DNA of 64,000 bases from Siderastrea radians (Eukaryota > Cnidaria > Anthozoa > Scleractinia > Rhizangiidae), in NCBI GenBank assembly GCA_964017195.1, contig OZ024896.1, positions 310,001-374,000 of the forward strand, in the 5' to 3' direction. The translations under genes were made by a program, and so were the position numbers. The notes below the pieces were generated by a model, which had not been told where the DNA came from, searched no databases, and worked only from the letters and a program-made list of their open reading frames with translations. Shown one piece after another: positions 22,579 through 34,859 of this stretch. Position 1 is the stretch's first letter, and each line of letters begins with the position of its first letter.

Positions 22579-22842
22579 TTGTTTACGGACATGCTCAAAG
22601 GAGGTCTCCAAGGCCTTAAAAGGACACGAAATCCTTTAAAACTACCCAGTAACACAATTGGCGGATTCAAAGTGGGGTTGGCGCGTGGTGTGAAACGAAA
22701 AGCCGAAGAAGTGTTGAAACAGGAAATCACCAAACAAGCCAAGAAAGCCCTGTCCAACAGCAACATGAAAAAAGCCTTACACGTAGCCAACACCCATTTT
22801 CCTAAACAGGTGAAAAAAGTGCGAGACATTTTTGATGTGTGA
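22579..22842 (+). CDS. Small basic virus-like protein, copy 2
   Basis: Same Lys/Arg-rich 87-residue frame (from TTG 22579; preferred ATG 22591) as at 18051-18314. It ends KKVRDIFDV rather than KKVRDIFGV. Intact. Confidence 0.4.
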   Translation: MFTDMLKGGLQGLKRTRNPLKLPSNTIGGFKVGLARGVKRKAEEVLKQEITKQAKKALSNSNMKKALHVANTHFPKQVKKVRDIFDV

Positions 22843-23690
22843 ACATGCCTATGACCCCAATGCAGTCTCACCATCGACGTATCCATAGCGATTGTGGTTT
22901 ACACCAACTGACCTTGGAGGTTTTGTTCCCCTAATGCTGAGGGCCACCAATGGCGGAAAGCTTAATTTTATAAATTAGAGACAAGGCATTCATGGAAAAC
23001 AGATTATAGTAGTGTTCAGATTAATATTTTTTTAAAATCGTAAGATTTTTATTTACCTAATGAATCTTAACTCTGTATAAATAAATGTAATCAAAATAAA
23101 TAAAAATAAACATGTTTTAATTTCTGACTTGAGTTGTGTTGCATTTGTTTAATAGTTGCAACGTGTAATCTCTGTTTCTCGATACACAAAGATTTCTTTT
23201 AAAGGATTTTACATATACGATTGAGCAATTTATTTTTTCTTCAGTCTATTTTTGTATTCCTTTGTATTCATTCTAGATATAAAATGGTGTTCCAAGACAC
23301 TTTTCCCCTCCATATGGTAATCATTTGTCAGTATAATGACATTTCTTTAGTATTTTTCACGACAGCTAATTAGATTTTTGATAATTTCATGGTGTACCAT
23401 TTCCTGGTGTAGTGGCCATATGATTGGACCTTTATTCAGACTGGTTTACCTCATCAGTTGAATTTACTGGGAGGGGGATGGCAAGTGGGTTGAGTTCATA
23501 TCTTTAAGGTTACCTTTAATTTTATTGTTGAATATAATGTAAGCAGGCTACAAAACAAGTGTGAACACTCGCATTTTATGAACAAGAAACCGCAAGTCGA
23601 GAATTAATCATTCAACTTGTGATGAAAATGGTCTTAAAAATAAGAAACTCGAGAAGGGTGGGGTCAACATTAGTAAACCAAAAGCTTACA

Positions 23691-25508
23691 GAGGGTCTAT
23701 TATACTGTGGCGGTTTGGCGGTTTAAGCCAATTTTGAGTGCCGGTTTGCGGTTACATTCGTAATAATGTGGCGGTTTGCAGTTAAGAAATTATCGCGCAG
23801 TTGCGGAAAATTATAACTTTATCACGCAGTTTTCGGTCTTTTTGTGTTTGGTGACAGTTCTTCAAACCACATGTGCGGTCACTTTATTTTCCTTGAACCC
23901 TCTTCCTAGACAAAAGAGTGTCTTTCAGGGGTAGAGTAAGGCAGGCGTTTTTCTGCTGTCTCCCCCTGCAGGTCCCTGCAGGGAGGTAATTTGAAAATAG
24001 GCCATACTTCAAAGCCAAAGAAAGCACATGGAAAGATGGCGACCGTGGATCTTGAGTCAGATATTATTAAAAACAGATACCACGCAGCTCTTAACAACCT
24101 CTAATTTCATTTCCGGGTTTCAGTGGACCTTGGTATCACACAGCTCTATTGTTTTCAGAAAGGGTGATGAGCCTGCGCGAATCCGCGCGCGCATTTTACC
24201 TTTAAAATGGCTTTAAAATTTAAGCCAGTAATTGTAACTGCAGTTTTGATTGGTGGTCCTCTTTTCAGTGTTTAAAAGAGTTACAGGCCTGCGCGAGTTT
24301 CAGCCTTTCTGGAGTTTTACTCTCACGAGTATTTCTTTAAGGGAACACCCTCTTTTGTACGATGTTAGGGGCGGTTCCTTGAAAATGTTGTTAAGCAGTG
24401 GTTGCTGTGTTATGAAATGCCAGCTGTTCATGAGTATTGGTTTTAAGGTAGGCACTGCTGGGTGATATTGCGCTACAAAGGGCAAGATTGTCTTGTTTTG
24501 TTTTGGTCGGAGGGCTTGATTCCTGTCTTCAAAAGTAACTTCTGAGAGGGCTGTTTGACTTAAGTTCTCTGAGTATCCTCTCTCAAGAAGATGTGTTTTG
24601 AAGTTTGTGATGCTCTCCTCAAATAATCGGTTTTAAAAGAATTAGTTCTGAATAGTCTTAGAGCCTTTCCTTTGAAGAAGCCTCTTTTTACTCCTGATGG
24701 ACGGCAGGTTGAAAAATGGGTGTATTGAAATGTTTCAGTGGGCTTAAAGTGGGTGCATACATCTAGCACCGACTCAGTTTTAAATCTGTCGTCCTTGTAA
24801 ACAGTAGTGTCCAAGAAGTTTGTTTGTGTTTCGGATACTTCAGCTGTAAACTTGATAGTGTGATGGTGTTTGTTAGCTTGTTAAATGAACTGTGTGATCT
24901 CTTCTCTGGTTGTGTTCTAGAGGGAGAAGATTTCGTCAATGAATCGTTTCCACGCGAGACTTTGATTTAAGATCTCTTTTTCTACCTTAGTCATGAAAAT
25001 ACTAGCGAAAGCAACTGCCATTTTGGTGCCCATGGCAGTTCCATGTATTTGTCGGTAGTTTTTCCATTAAATTGGAAGAAGTTCTTCACCAAGATAAGTC
25101 TGCAGGAGCGCTCTTTGCAGTAGACGTGTAGGGATAGGAGATTCTTTTCTGGGGAATGCTTTGTATGCTAGGCTTCGAAACCGCGGCCACCATGAGGTTA
25201 CGAATAACTCCCCTAGCGCATATTATACAAGACCACTAAGCTGTGCTGGAAACATTCCACGGTAAAGGTAACCTAAAGTTCACACGCTTGTGTTGTCGCT
25301 TACGATCTCGTGATCATTGTGAGCAGAAATACGATTATGCGAATATACGGTAAAAATGTGTAAACTACTTTTAAAAGATCGTTATTGCGATTCTTTTTCT
25401 GCCATAAAGGTGGTTTCGGTCTTTAGAGGAAAATGAAAGCAGTTTGCGGTCTAGGAAGGAGAAAATAAGGCGGATTGCGGAATGTGCAACCCCCTATAAT
25501 AGACCCTC
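23691..25508. mobile_element. TIR element with 6-bp target duplication
   Basis: The left end GAGGGTCTATTATA at 23691 and right end TATAATAGACCCTC (25495-25508) are perfect inverted repeats. CTTACA flanks both sides (23685-23690 and 25509-25514). Subterminal GCGGTTTGCGG-like motifs occur near both ends, as in many hAT-type elements, although the target duplication is 6 rather than 8 bases. No transposase is seen. The interior carries a minus-strand Penelope-like RT fragment, so this is a non-autonomous or composite element. Confidence 0.75.
24560..25190 (-). pseudogene. Penelope-like reverse transcriptase fragment, copy 1
   Basis: On the minus strand, near 25,050 the frame reads IHGTAMGTKMAVAFA, the motif B region typical of Penelope-like RTs. 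Then comes WKRFIDEIFSL near 24,945 (the motif C position, with FIDE for the usual FIDD), followed at once by TAG where a Trp would be expected. The last part gives NFLDTTVYKDDRF and FKPTETFQYTHFSTC up to 24,560. Compared with copy 2, 13 bases are missing just before WKRF (~24,958), which breaks the frame. No GIY-YIG domain is attached. Confidence 0.75.
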
Positions 25509-27206
25509 CTTACACAGTTCAACAGCGCACCCTTTGCATAATAGTTTTAAACAATGCTGGATTCGTTTGACAAAAATGCAACACATGAGCTGAAAATACT
25601 GTGCCCAACCTGTATTATATGTATTATTTTGCAGCTCTCTGTGTCACTAGAGAAAGATAATATATGCCTTGTATCATTTTTTACGGAATAGAAAAAGTTA
25701 TAGGACTAGGGTGGTCAGTAATATACATAAGAGAGAAAGAATTTTATAACATGTTCATAACATGACCTTTTAGGGCAATTTTCTTGGGGAATTTTTGAAC
25801 TCATAAACATATTTAATTAAACTACATGCAAGTTATTGGCACAATGTGCCAATTGCCGTTTTCATGGATTAAAAAGTTTTAACCAATATCGCTTGCTGTT
25901 TTCTTTTTCCATTTTCGGCAGACAGTTCACCAGTGCTGGATGGTTTAACATGTGATGTCAAAATCATACTTTGTATCATGACTGACTTTACATGTAGGTC
26001 AAAATATAAAACAAGCCACTGATTAACACCATATGGGTTGGATCAAATCAGCCTTTGGCGGAGCACAAGCAAAAGTATTTCACACGTTAATGTGAACATA
26101 AGTAAAACCACTCTCGAAACACTTCTTTGTGTTGCAGGATATTTAGGCAAATTTGCTTAACTCTGAAACACTGAACTCTGATATTGACAAACATTTTGGC
26201 AAGGAAAGAATGTTGCCACATCACACGGTCTTTACTTTTGTAAAGTTCCCAGCTTCCAGCATTGTATAACCTCTATGTTTTCAAACTTTAATCATTTTTA
26301 ATAGATAAATAAATTAATTAATTGATTAAGCGTTTTGGACAAGTAAATTCTTGAGGTTTCTCTGGACAACGAAAATCAAAGTCGCATTTGTTCAATGGAG
26401 TCTTCAGTGAAATGGAAAAAAATGTTCGGGGAATTAGTTCTTAAAAAGCTTCTGAGTTTTTTTTTCTAAGAGCACATGCTCTTAGTATGTGAAACAAGTA
26501 CATTTCAAGTTGTAAGGTTTTTGCTCTTGACTACTGCTAGAAACTCTGTAAAAGAGAGTTTTCAGCTGCCAATTAAAACTTTTGGGACGATACCAGTGGC
26601 ATTAAAATCGTCATGTCAATTGTTTGTAGTGTAGTGCAAGTTCTTTCAGTTTATTATTCAGTCTTCACAATTTCCAAAAAAATTCTGTTCCAGTATTGGC
26701 GTGAAATCAATCCTTCTGACTTATGTTGCCATGCACTTTTGCTTTCTGGACACCATTGCAAATAGCAAATTTTCCCAGCATTACTTTACCATGTTTGCAG
26801 TATAACAATTCTTCAATTTGTCACCAAAACTGCAACAACAAGAATGCACACTATCTTCCATTGTTCAATGATTTAGTATTCTACTCACATTTCCTGGATA
26901 ATTCTTGGAGCCTTGATGCACAGTTCTGGTCCAACCTGCAAAATTGATTTTAGAAAGGACGCCATTAAATTTTATGAGACATGTACAGAATGACACATGC
27001 ATTGGATATTCAAAGGTTTCCTTGACCCTCGGATGTACAAGCAAACTCACACCCCCACCGTGGTACAAGGGGAGAGAGGTTGATGGAACACCCCCTTGGG
27101 TTTTTGTTATGTTACCATATTTCAAAAGGTTTCACTTTCAGTAGAAAGCCTTTGATGTGCTCTACAAGATGAGGTACATACTCTGGGTTGCCATGCTGGA
27201 GGGGGC
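24656..27206 (+). repeat. Tandem duplication, copy 1 (partner 28,501-31,075)
   Basis: From GAGCC(T/C)TTCCTTTGAAGAAGC to CCATGCTGGAGGGGGC the two blocks match at an offset of ~3845-3869 with scattered substitutions and small indels. The block includes the RT fragment, the right TIR end and about 1.7 kb of flank. That flank has no gene I can support. Confidence 0.95.
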
Positions 27207-28366
27207 CTGTGACGTCATCCAAGATGGGCACCATCTTCCAAATGATCCATTCCACGATCCAAGCATAGGAAGGCAAAATGGAATGATTTACTTAAGGGCT
27301 GTTAACATATTTTGGGCTTGGGCCCTGTAGGTCTTGTTAAACAGGCTTGCTCAGTCAGCATATTTAGCCCCTTATGACACGAGGTGAGCCGTCCTGGCAG
27401 CGGCTAAATTAAGGTGGCTCTCATGTGAAAAGACGGCTCCAACAAGCAGGGTTCATGAAGTGATCTTGCTTTCGTAAATCCATCATCCTGGGTATCATTT
27501 TCTGTTTATAGATGTATAGAGTGAAGAATGAACTTTACCCTCAGTATATTTTACGATTTATTAGAATTTAATAAAAGCAGCTATAATCTAACAGTGAAAG
27601 AGTTCATGACACCGAGGTTTAATGCAACGAGCTTAGTATGGCAATTACATTCATCGAGATACTTGGGCCTCAACTTTGGTCAAAGCTGGACTAGAATACA
27701 GAAGGCACCATTGTTTTATGCCTTTAAAAAGCTTTTTAGAATAAAAGATAGATTTAGAAGTTAGCAAACTGTAAAAACTGTATCATATGCTGTTCTTAGT
27801 TTACTGTTACATATTTTAATACATGGCAACCAATTCAGGGTTTCAGGGTTCAAAATAGCAGCCGGTTGCTGGCATACCGCCTAGCTGTACCTAATCTTAA
27901 GAACATCCTAATGAGCAAATGGCACTTTTAAGTGCCATTAAAATTAAAAATCAACTATTGCTAAGAAAAATATACAAAGAACCTCCCATAATCTCACACA
28001 CAAAAGGAAACTCTCTAGGGGATATACTCATGAGAGCTAAACTACAAGGTCAAGGAAACACATTAGAATGAGCATATGGGCAGCGTTTGACCTGTCAACA
28101 CTTTATACCATACTTGGGATAGGCATTTGCTCATTCTTGTTGACAGCCGGCTAAAAATCAACCTTGAGAAAAACAGCCGTCAAATTTAAGCTGAAAGTTC
28201 TGCAATTGTACGGAATTTTTTTAGACTTTTTTACACTTTTCTAATTTTAGAGAAATGTCTAGATAATTATTATCTGATGACCACATGTTATGTTATCTGA
28301 TTTTGTAGTTATATATAGGTATTTCTTTTTTAGTTATAGTGTCCTTACTTAGTGGGCAACTGCTGT

Positions 28367-28374
28367 CTATCTAA

Positions 28375-28409
<35 letters not shown>

Positions 28410-28411
28410 GT
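28367..28411 (+). repeat. (CTAT)n microsatellite
   Basis: About ten CTAT units with one AACTAT interruption. It lies just left of duplication copy 2. Confidence 0.9.
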
Positions 28412-28500
28412 CTATAGAAAGCGAAATTTTGTTTAACTGTTGAGCCTTTTTGTTCTGAAGCGAAATGTTGATAGCAGAAAGTGTTAGCCCAGTTAGCCGA

Positions 28501-31075
28501 GTTAAGAGCCTCTCCTTTGAAGAAGCCTCTTTTTACTCCTGATGGACGGCAGGTTGAAAAATGGGTGTATTGAAATGTTTCAGTGGGCTTAAAGTGGGTG
28601 CATACATCTAGCACCGACTCAGTTTTAAATCTGTCGTCCTTGTAAACAGTAGTGTCCAAGAAGTTTGTTTGTGTTTCGGATACTTCAGCTGTAAACTTGA
28701 TAGTGTGATGGTGTTTGTTAGCTTGTTAAATGAACTGTGTGATCCCTTCTCTGGTTGTGTTCTAGAGGGAGAAGATTTCGTCAATGAATCGTTTCCACGC
28801 GAGCAGTTTTAAAGCACTTTGATTTAAGATCTCTTTTTCTACCTTAGTCATGAAAATACTAGCGAAAGCAACTGCCATTTTGGTGCCCATGGCAGTTCCA
28901 TGTATTTGTCGGTAGTTTTTCCATTAAATTGGAAGAAGTTCTTCGCTAAGATAAGTCTGCAGGAGCGCTCTTTGCAGTAGTCGTGTAGGGATAGGAGATT
29001 CGTTTCTGGGGAATGCTTTGTATGCTAGGCTTCGAAACCGCGGCCACCATGAGGTTACGAATAACTCCCCTAGCGCATATTATACAAGACCACTAAGCTG
29101 TGCTGGAAACATTCCACGGTAAAGGTAACCTAAAGTTCACACGCTTGTGTTGTCGCTTAAGATCTCGTGATCATTGTGAGCAGAAATACGATTATGCGAA
29201 TTTACAGTAAAAATGTGTAAACTACTTTTAAAAGATCGTTATTGCGATTCTTTTTCTGCCATAAAGGTGGTTTCGGTCTTTAGAGGAAAATGAAAGCAGT
29301 TTGCGGTCTAGGAAGGAGAAAATAAGGCGGATTGCGGAATGTGCAACCCCCTATAATAGACCCTCCTTACACAGTTCAACAGCGCACCCTTTGCATAATA
29401 GTTTAATAAACAACGCTGCATTCGTTTGACAAAAATGCAACACATGAGCTGAAAATACTGTGCCCAAACTGTATTATATGTATTATTTTGCAGCTCTCTG
29501 TGTCACTAGAGAAAGATAATATATGCCTTGTATCATTTTTTACGGAATAGAAAAAGTTATAGGACTAGGGTGGTCAGTAATATACATAAGAGAGAAAGAA
29601 TTTTATAACATGTTCATTACATGACCTTTTAGGGCAATTTTCTTGGGGAAATTTTGAACTCATAAACATATTTAATTAAACTACATGCAAGTTATTGGCA
29701 CAATGTGCCAATTGCCGTTTTCATGGATTAAAAAGTTTTAACCAATATCGCTTGCTGTTTTCTTTTTCCATTTTCGGCATACAGTTCACCAGTGCTGGAT
29801 GGTTTAACATGTGATGTCAAAATCATACTTTGTATCATGACTGACTTTACATGTAGGTCAAAATATAAAACAAGCCACTGATTAACACCATATGGGTTGG
29901 ATCAAATCAGCCTTTGGCGGAGCACAAGCAAAAGTATTTCACACGTTAATGTGAACACAAGTAAAACCACTCTCGAAACACTTCTTTGTGTTGCAGGATA
30001 TTTAGGCAAATTTGCTTAACTCTGAAACACTGAACTCTGATATTGACAAAGACCCAAACATTTTGGCAAGGAAAGAATGTTGCCACATCACACGGTCTTT
30101 ACTTTTGTAAAGTTCCCAGCTTCCAGCATTGTATAACCTCTATGTTTTCAAACTTTAATCATTTTTAATAGATAAATAAATTAATTAATTGATTAAGCGT
30201 TTTGGACAAGTAAATTCTTGAGGTTTCTCTGGACAACGAAAATCAAAGTCGCATTTGTTCAGTGGAGTCTTGAGTGAAATGGAAAAAAAATGTTCGGGGA
30301 ATTAGTTCTTAAAAAGGTTCTCAGTTTTTTTTCTAAGAGCACGTGCTCTTAGTATGTGAAACAAGTACATTTCAAGTTGTAAGGTTTTTGCTCTTGACTA
30401 CTGCTAGAAACTCTTGTAAAAGAGAGTTTTCAGCTGCCAATTAAAACTTTTGTGAGGATACCAGTGGCATTAAAATCGTCATGTCAATTGTTTGTAGTGT
30501 AGTGCAAGTTCTTTCAGTTTATTATTCAGTCTTCACAATTTCCAAAAAAATTCTGTTCCAGTATTGGCGTGAAATCAATCCTTCTGACTTATGTTGCCAT
30601 GCACTTTTGCTTTCTGGACACCATTGCAAATAGCAAATTTTCCCAGCATTACTTTACCATGTTTGCAGTATAACAATTCTTCAATTTGTCACCAAAACTG
30701 CAACAACAAGAATGCACACTATCTTCCATTGTTCAATGATTTAGTATTCTACTCACATTTCCTGGATAATTCTTGGAGCCTTGATGCACAGTTCTGGTCC
30801 AACCTGCAAAATTGATTTTAGAAAGGACGCCATTAAATTTTATGAGACATGTACAGAATGACACATGCATTGGATATTCAAAGGTTTCATTGACCCTTGG
30901 ATGTACAAGCAAACTCACACCCCCACCGTGGTACAAGGGGAGAGAGGTTGATGGAACACCCCCTTGGGTTTTTGTTATGTTACCATATTTCAAAAAGATT
31001 TCACTTTTAGTAGAAAGCCTTTGATGTGCTCTACAAGATGAGGTACATACTCTGGGTTGCCATGCTGGAGGGGGC
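28501..31075 (+). repeat. Tandem duplication, copy 2 (partner 24,656-27,206)
   Basis: Near-identical to copy 1, including the right TIR end TATAATAGACCCTC near 29,360. The left TIR end is absent, so the duplication cut through the element. It has extra bases such as GACCCAAACA near 30,050. Confidence 0.95.
28506..29060 (-). pseudogene. Penelope-like reverse transcriptase fragment, copy 2
   Basis: Same motifs as copy 1 (IHGTAMGTKMAV, then ALKLLAWKRFIDEIFSL). It keeps the 13 bases missing there, so the frame before WKRF is continuous. It still has the TAG after IFSL. The C-terminal stretch diverges after KRGFFKGEAL at the duplication edge. Confidence 0.75.
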
Positions 31076-32061
31076 ATTGGATTTGATTCAAAACATGTTC
31101 CTTTAAAATCCCGCTGCGGCCTATTAAGATCCTGCATGTGACTGGGACAATTGTGCGAGACAAATATGTTTTAACCTTACCAGAGGACTCTCCTTCATCC
31201 ACCTTGGTTCGTGAATGAATCCATGTAGTATGGTTTTTGACAATTCTCCTTTTTTTCCTGGACCTGGTGACAAAGAAAGACCGTTAACAAGGTTGCTTCC
31301 TAACACATTGAAATTTCATGGATTCCAGATCTCAACAGTTAGAATCCTGGGGCGTGAAATGTTAGCTCCCCAACCAAATATCAGGTGTTCAAATCAGTTG
31401 GTCGGTTTCTTATATGGCGTTCACACTAGGCCGAGTCATGTTTACTCTGATCATAAATGAAACATGTTTCACTATGTAAAATGTTCACAATAGGCAGTGC
31501 ATTGCACAAATCATGTTACACCCAACATAATTACACTTGTAATCAAATTGAGTTGAACCTTGATTAATCCAACCCAATTTCACAATTTGGTTTGACTGGG
31601 TTGACTGAGTACAATAGGACCTGTTAACACATGCACATTTGTCAAGATATCTCCATTTTTTTTTATTGACTTATTTCACCTTTCAAAGTTTAAAAATGAA
31701 CAGATGAGTTCCAAGGTGCAACATAGGAAATTTTGAAATCATAGTTATTCCACCCAGAAATTCTGCCACCCATCAGGGTTTCTCTGATACATTCCTCATG
31801 TGCTACTAGATTACAGGAAACTGTGTATGTGAGAAACCCTGATTGGAAACAGAACTTCAAGTTTAACAATGATCTCAAAGTCTCTTCTGCTGCATTTCTC
31901 AATTCACATATTAGTTTTTAATGAATAAGGTTCTCAAAAGGTATTTTTGTGAACAGTTTTGATACTGCAAAACCCGCAAACTTGATCTTCCAATTACCTC
32001 CAATGCAGATGTTGTTAAGGCTCACCACACAATCCATTCCTCCTCAACGAATAATGTCTGC
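31076..32061. other. No supportable gene
   Basis: AT-rich with short ORFs only. A loosely symmetric block at 31,427-31,620 (TTCACACTAGGCC... and ...GTACAATAGGACC) may be a degraded MITE. Confidence 0.4.
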
Positions 32062-32273
32062 TTAATCCTTTAAGCCCCAATAGTGACAAGCATCTAATTT
32101 CTCCTAACAATATCCCTACTTGATCAAACACACAGGTCACAAGAATAAAGGAAATGATCTCCAAACATGAAATGTCTTGATGTCTGTGCAAATTCTCTCA
32201 ACTAGTACCATAAGAAATGTATGGAGAACAGTAAGGAGAACATGCATTTTTATATCAGGGCTTAAAGGGTTAA
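32062..32273. mobile_element. MITE, CCTTTAAGCCCC family, copy at 32 kb
   Basis: Starts TTAATCCTTTAAGCCCC and ends GGGCTTAAAGGGTTAA, an imperfect terminal inverted repeat. The internal ATGGAGAACAGTAAGGAGAA block recurs near 56,356. Relatives are at 56.2 and 58.9 kb. No ORF. Confidence 0.75.
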
Positions 32274-33116
32274 CAGAGATGACAAATATGTTCACTGTGT
32301 AAAACGAAATTTTTGACCTCACTGCCATTTTATTGACTTTGACTGAGGAAATACTCAACGAAATAATAAACTTTCAACCAAACTGTCTAGCTTAATTAAC
32401 TACTTCGAGATATTCTTTTAAGAAAATGTTGTTTTAATTCAAAACTTATACTTAACCTACGTTCACAGCAGGGGTTGGCTTAAATGAAAAGACAGTGATG
32501 AGTGATCCTTAAGGTTAACCCTACATCACGCCAGAAAGGCATGATATCTTTGTTACGCAGATGGTCTTGGGGGATTCAAGAACTCACAGGACTTTCGAGT
32601 AAATGTGACTTTGGTTATCTAACTTTTGCACAAAGCTGACACTTTGAGGTTTACCGGTCAGCATTTGAAAAATGGGGAGTGAAGTAGTAAGGTAAAATTG
32701 AGCCAAATTTGAGCCAAGGAAAAATAAGACTCATCAGCTCTTAGCTAGGTCTTTACTTGCATATTTTGCAAGCACGCTGAACATAGTCCTTCAAAGGTGC
32801 GAGGGGAAATAGTTATTCTCTAAAGTTTCTGATATATTGGTGTTTACTTAACAGTGTCTCCAAATCAATGTTCCATTTTCTTCAAACATGAATTAATATT
32901 TTCCAAACTGCACAACAATAGCAAGTTTTCTTGCGTACAAGGTTCAGAGAATTGTCTGTAAAGGTCTGACCTTTGTTTCTGTGTTAAAGTACAATTGAAA
33001 TTATGAATATATGAAATTCATATATTTGAACTGCGGAATGAAGAAATAAATGTAAAGAAGATCCTCGCAGTTATTAACGCAACTTATGCAGTTGCGAAAA
33101 GAAAGCCTGAAAAAAT

Positions 33117-33246
33117 TTAACTGCCTTTATGTGCGTAAATAAAATTAGAGACGATGTATGAACGGCCTTCTTATTCAGGCTTTCTTTTATTCGTAAGCTG
33201 TTCATACATCGTCTCTAATTTTATTTACGTACGTAAAGCCAGTTAA
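33117..33246. repeat. Foldback palindrome with 47-bp arms
   Basis: Left arm TTAACTG... ATGTATGAAC (33117-33163) pairs with GTTCATACAT...CAGTTAA (33200-33246) with only a few mismatches around a 36-base loop. The core is AAATAAAATTAGAGACGATG. GAAAGCCTGAA (33101) and TTCAGGCTTTC (in the loop) form a second nested pair. Confidence 0.9.
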
Positions 33247-33289
33247 ATTCACACCCATACGCACTTAAAACTTACGCAACAGTGGAAAA

Positions 33290-33800
33290 CAACCTTAAGA
33301 CGCCCCCATATCTAAGACGCCCTTATATGTGAAACACCCCTATATGAAAGACGCTCCCCCCTCCCCGTAAACGCCCTCATACATGTATGTAAGACGCCCC
33401 TGGAAGTAAGATGCCCCTGGATGTAGTAACCTCGTGCGACATCGCGTGCGTGAACTCGCCCCTACAAGACGCCCCTATATGTAAAACACGCCTATGTGTG
33501 AGATGCCCCTATATGTAAGTAACCTCGCGCGACATTGCGCGCGCGAACTCGCCCCTACATGTAAGACGCCCCTATATGTAAGACGCCCCTATATGTAAAA
33601 CGCCCCTATATGTAAAACGCCCCTATATATAAGATGCCCCTATATGTAAGATAACCTCGCGCGGCATCACGCACTACTGCACAAGTGTACTATGCGTGAA
33701 CTCGCCCCTATATGTAAGGTAACCTTTCGTGACATATCGCACTGTCGCATAACAAGAGGTATGCGTGAGTTCGCCCCTATATGTAAGGTAACCTTATGCA
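33290..33800 (+). repeat. Irregular minisatellite, ACGCCCCTATATGTAAG units
   Basis: About 17-18-base units (ACGCCCCTATATGTAAG and variants) recur many times. A longer block TAACCTCGCGCGACAT...GAACTCGCCCCTA recurs at ~33,428, 33,520, 33,650 and 33,718. A short outlier lies at 34,494-34,533, beyond the next element. Confidence 0.85.
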
Positions 33801-34032
33801 AGAAAGCTTGTTAATTTTATAACACGCCATTCAATGCAAGTCATCCCTCCATATACCTGATATAAAAACGCTTAATTACTGTGAGATAACGTTTGTAGGG
33901 TGAATAAAACAAAGATTTCGAGTCACTTCCAATTTAACACTTTGAGTAAACAAATGAATTATTATTTCTTTCTAGCGCTTTTAATATGTACAGGTCGTAC
34001 AGCGCCTGAATGTTTACGGTAGAACGATCATT

Positions 34033-34373
34033 GGGCTATTGCATTTAATATCCGCACCCCCTGGGTTGAGGGCTGACCTTTCCCTCTTACCCCTAAAGAA
34101 TTCCATTAAAAAGTGTTACCCCCTAAAGACTTCCTTAAGAAATGGGTTTACCCCTGAAGAATTTCACAAAAAAAAGCATTTACCCCTGAAGAATTCCATG
34201 AAATCTCTGTTTACCCCTGAAGAATTCCACTTATAATATGGGTTTTACCCCTAAAGAATTCCCCAGCTTCTAGCCTTTACCCCTTAAGAATTCCACCACT
34301 TTTATCCCTTACCCCTGAAGAATTCCATTGTTCTTCAACTGGGGGGGGGTGCAGATATTAAATGGAATAGCCC
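34033..34373. mobile_element. MITE with internal GAAGAATTCCA minisatellite
   Basis: Ends are GGGCTATTGCATTTAATATC at 34033 and GATATTAAATGGAATAGCCC ending 34373, with ATT on both outer sides as a possible 3-bp target duplication. C-runs and G-runs lie just inside the ends. The interior has eight irregular copies of ACCCCTGAAGAATTCCA at ~30-40-base spacing. The ORF across it is a by-product of the repeat. Confidence 0.85.
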
Positions 34374-34493
34374 ATTAACAGCATGTGCGGTGCACGAAAA
34401 AGTATTAAACCAAAGGTTTTTATTTCCATTTTACATTTGGAATATTATCACTCACTGCATCGCCCACTATTGCGTAAATGAAGGTATGCCTGA

Positions 34494-34533
34494 ACTCGCC
34501 CCTATATGTCAGACGCCCCTATATGTAAGGTAA
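34494..34533 (+). repeat. Detached ACGCCCCTATATG repeat block
   Basis: GAACTCGCCCCTATATGTCAGACGCCCCTATATGTAAGGTAAC-like sequence is the same minisatellite as at 33.3-33.8 kb, separated from it by the MITE and unique DNA. Confidence 0.8.
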
Positions 34534-34859
34534 CGTTACCAATGTTAGTGAAGAAACGTGCCTTGAATGATCTTTCCGGTTCTCCAATGTAGGTTTCATT
34601 ACATTCCTCACCTCCGCCTCCTCCACACGCGAACTACTCCGCTATTTGAAACATGTCTTGTTTGCTTGTTCAGCTATCGGGTCATCAGCAGCGAAATAAA
34701 CCAACGTACCCTTCAAGAATTCAAAGCGACGCGCCAAGAAATCTGGCTCAACTCATGTGAACTATAGCGTGACAATCGCACGTGACACCAGACTTGAACC
34801 CTGGGATCGAGGCTGCATGGCCCAGCGTGCCTTGCGCGCTTTACTCCATGAAAAGCAAA

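Larger units (their letters stand above)
21546..23505 (+). repeat. Segmental duplication, copy 2 (partner 17,022-18,977)
   Basis: Matches copy 1 through the LINE 3' end, both small ORFs and the AT-rich spacer, then diverges after TTCATATCTTT. Differences include GATGTG instead of GGTGTG at the end of the basic ORF and a few synonymous-looking changes. Confidence 0.95.

Noticed and set aside
34039..34236. Peptide with repeated PLKNS/PEEFH
   Set aside because: It is a translation of the minisatellite inside a MITE.
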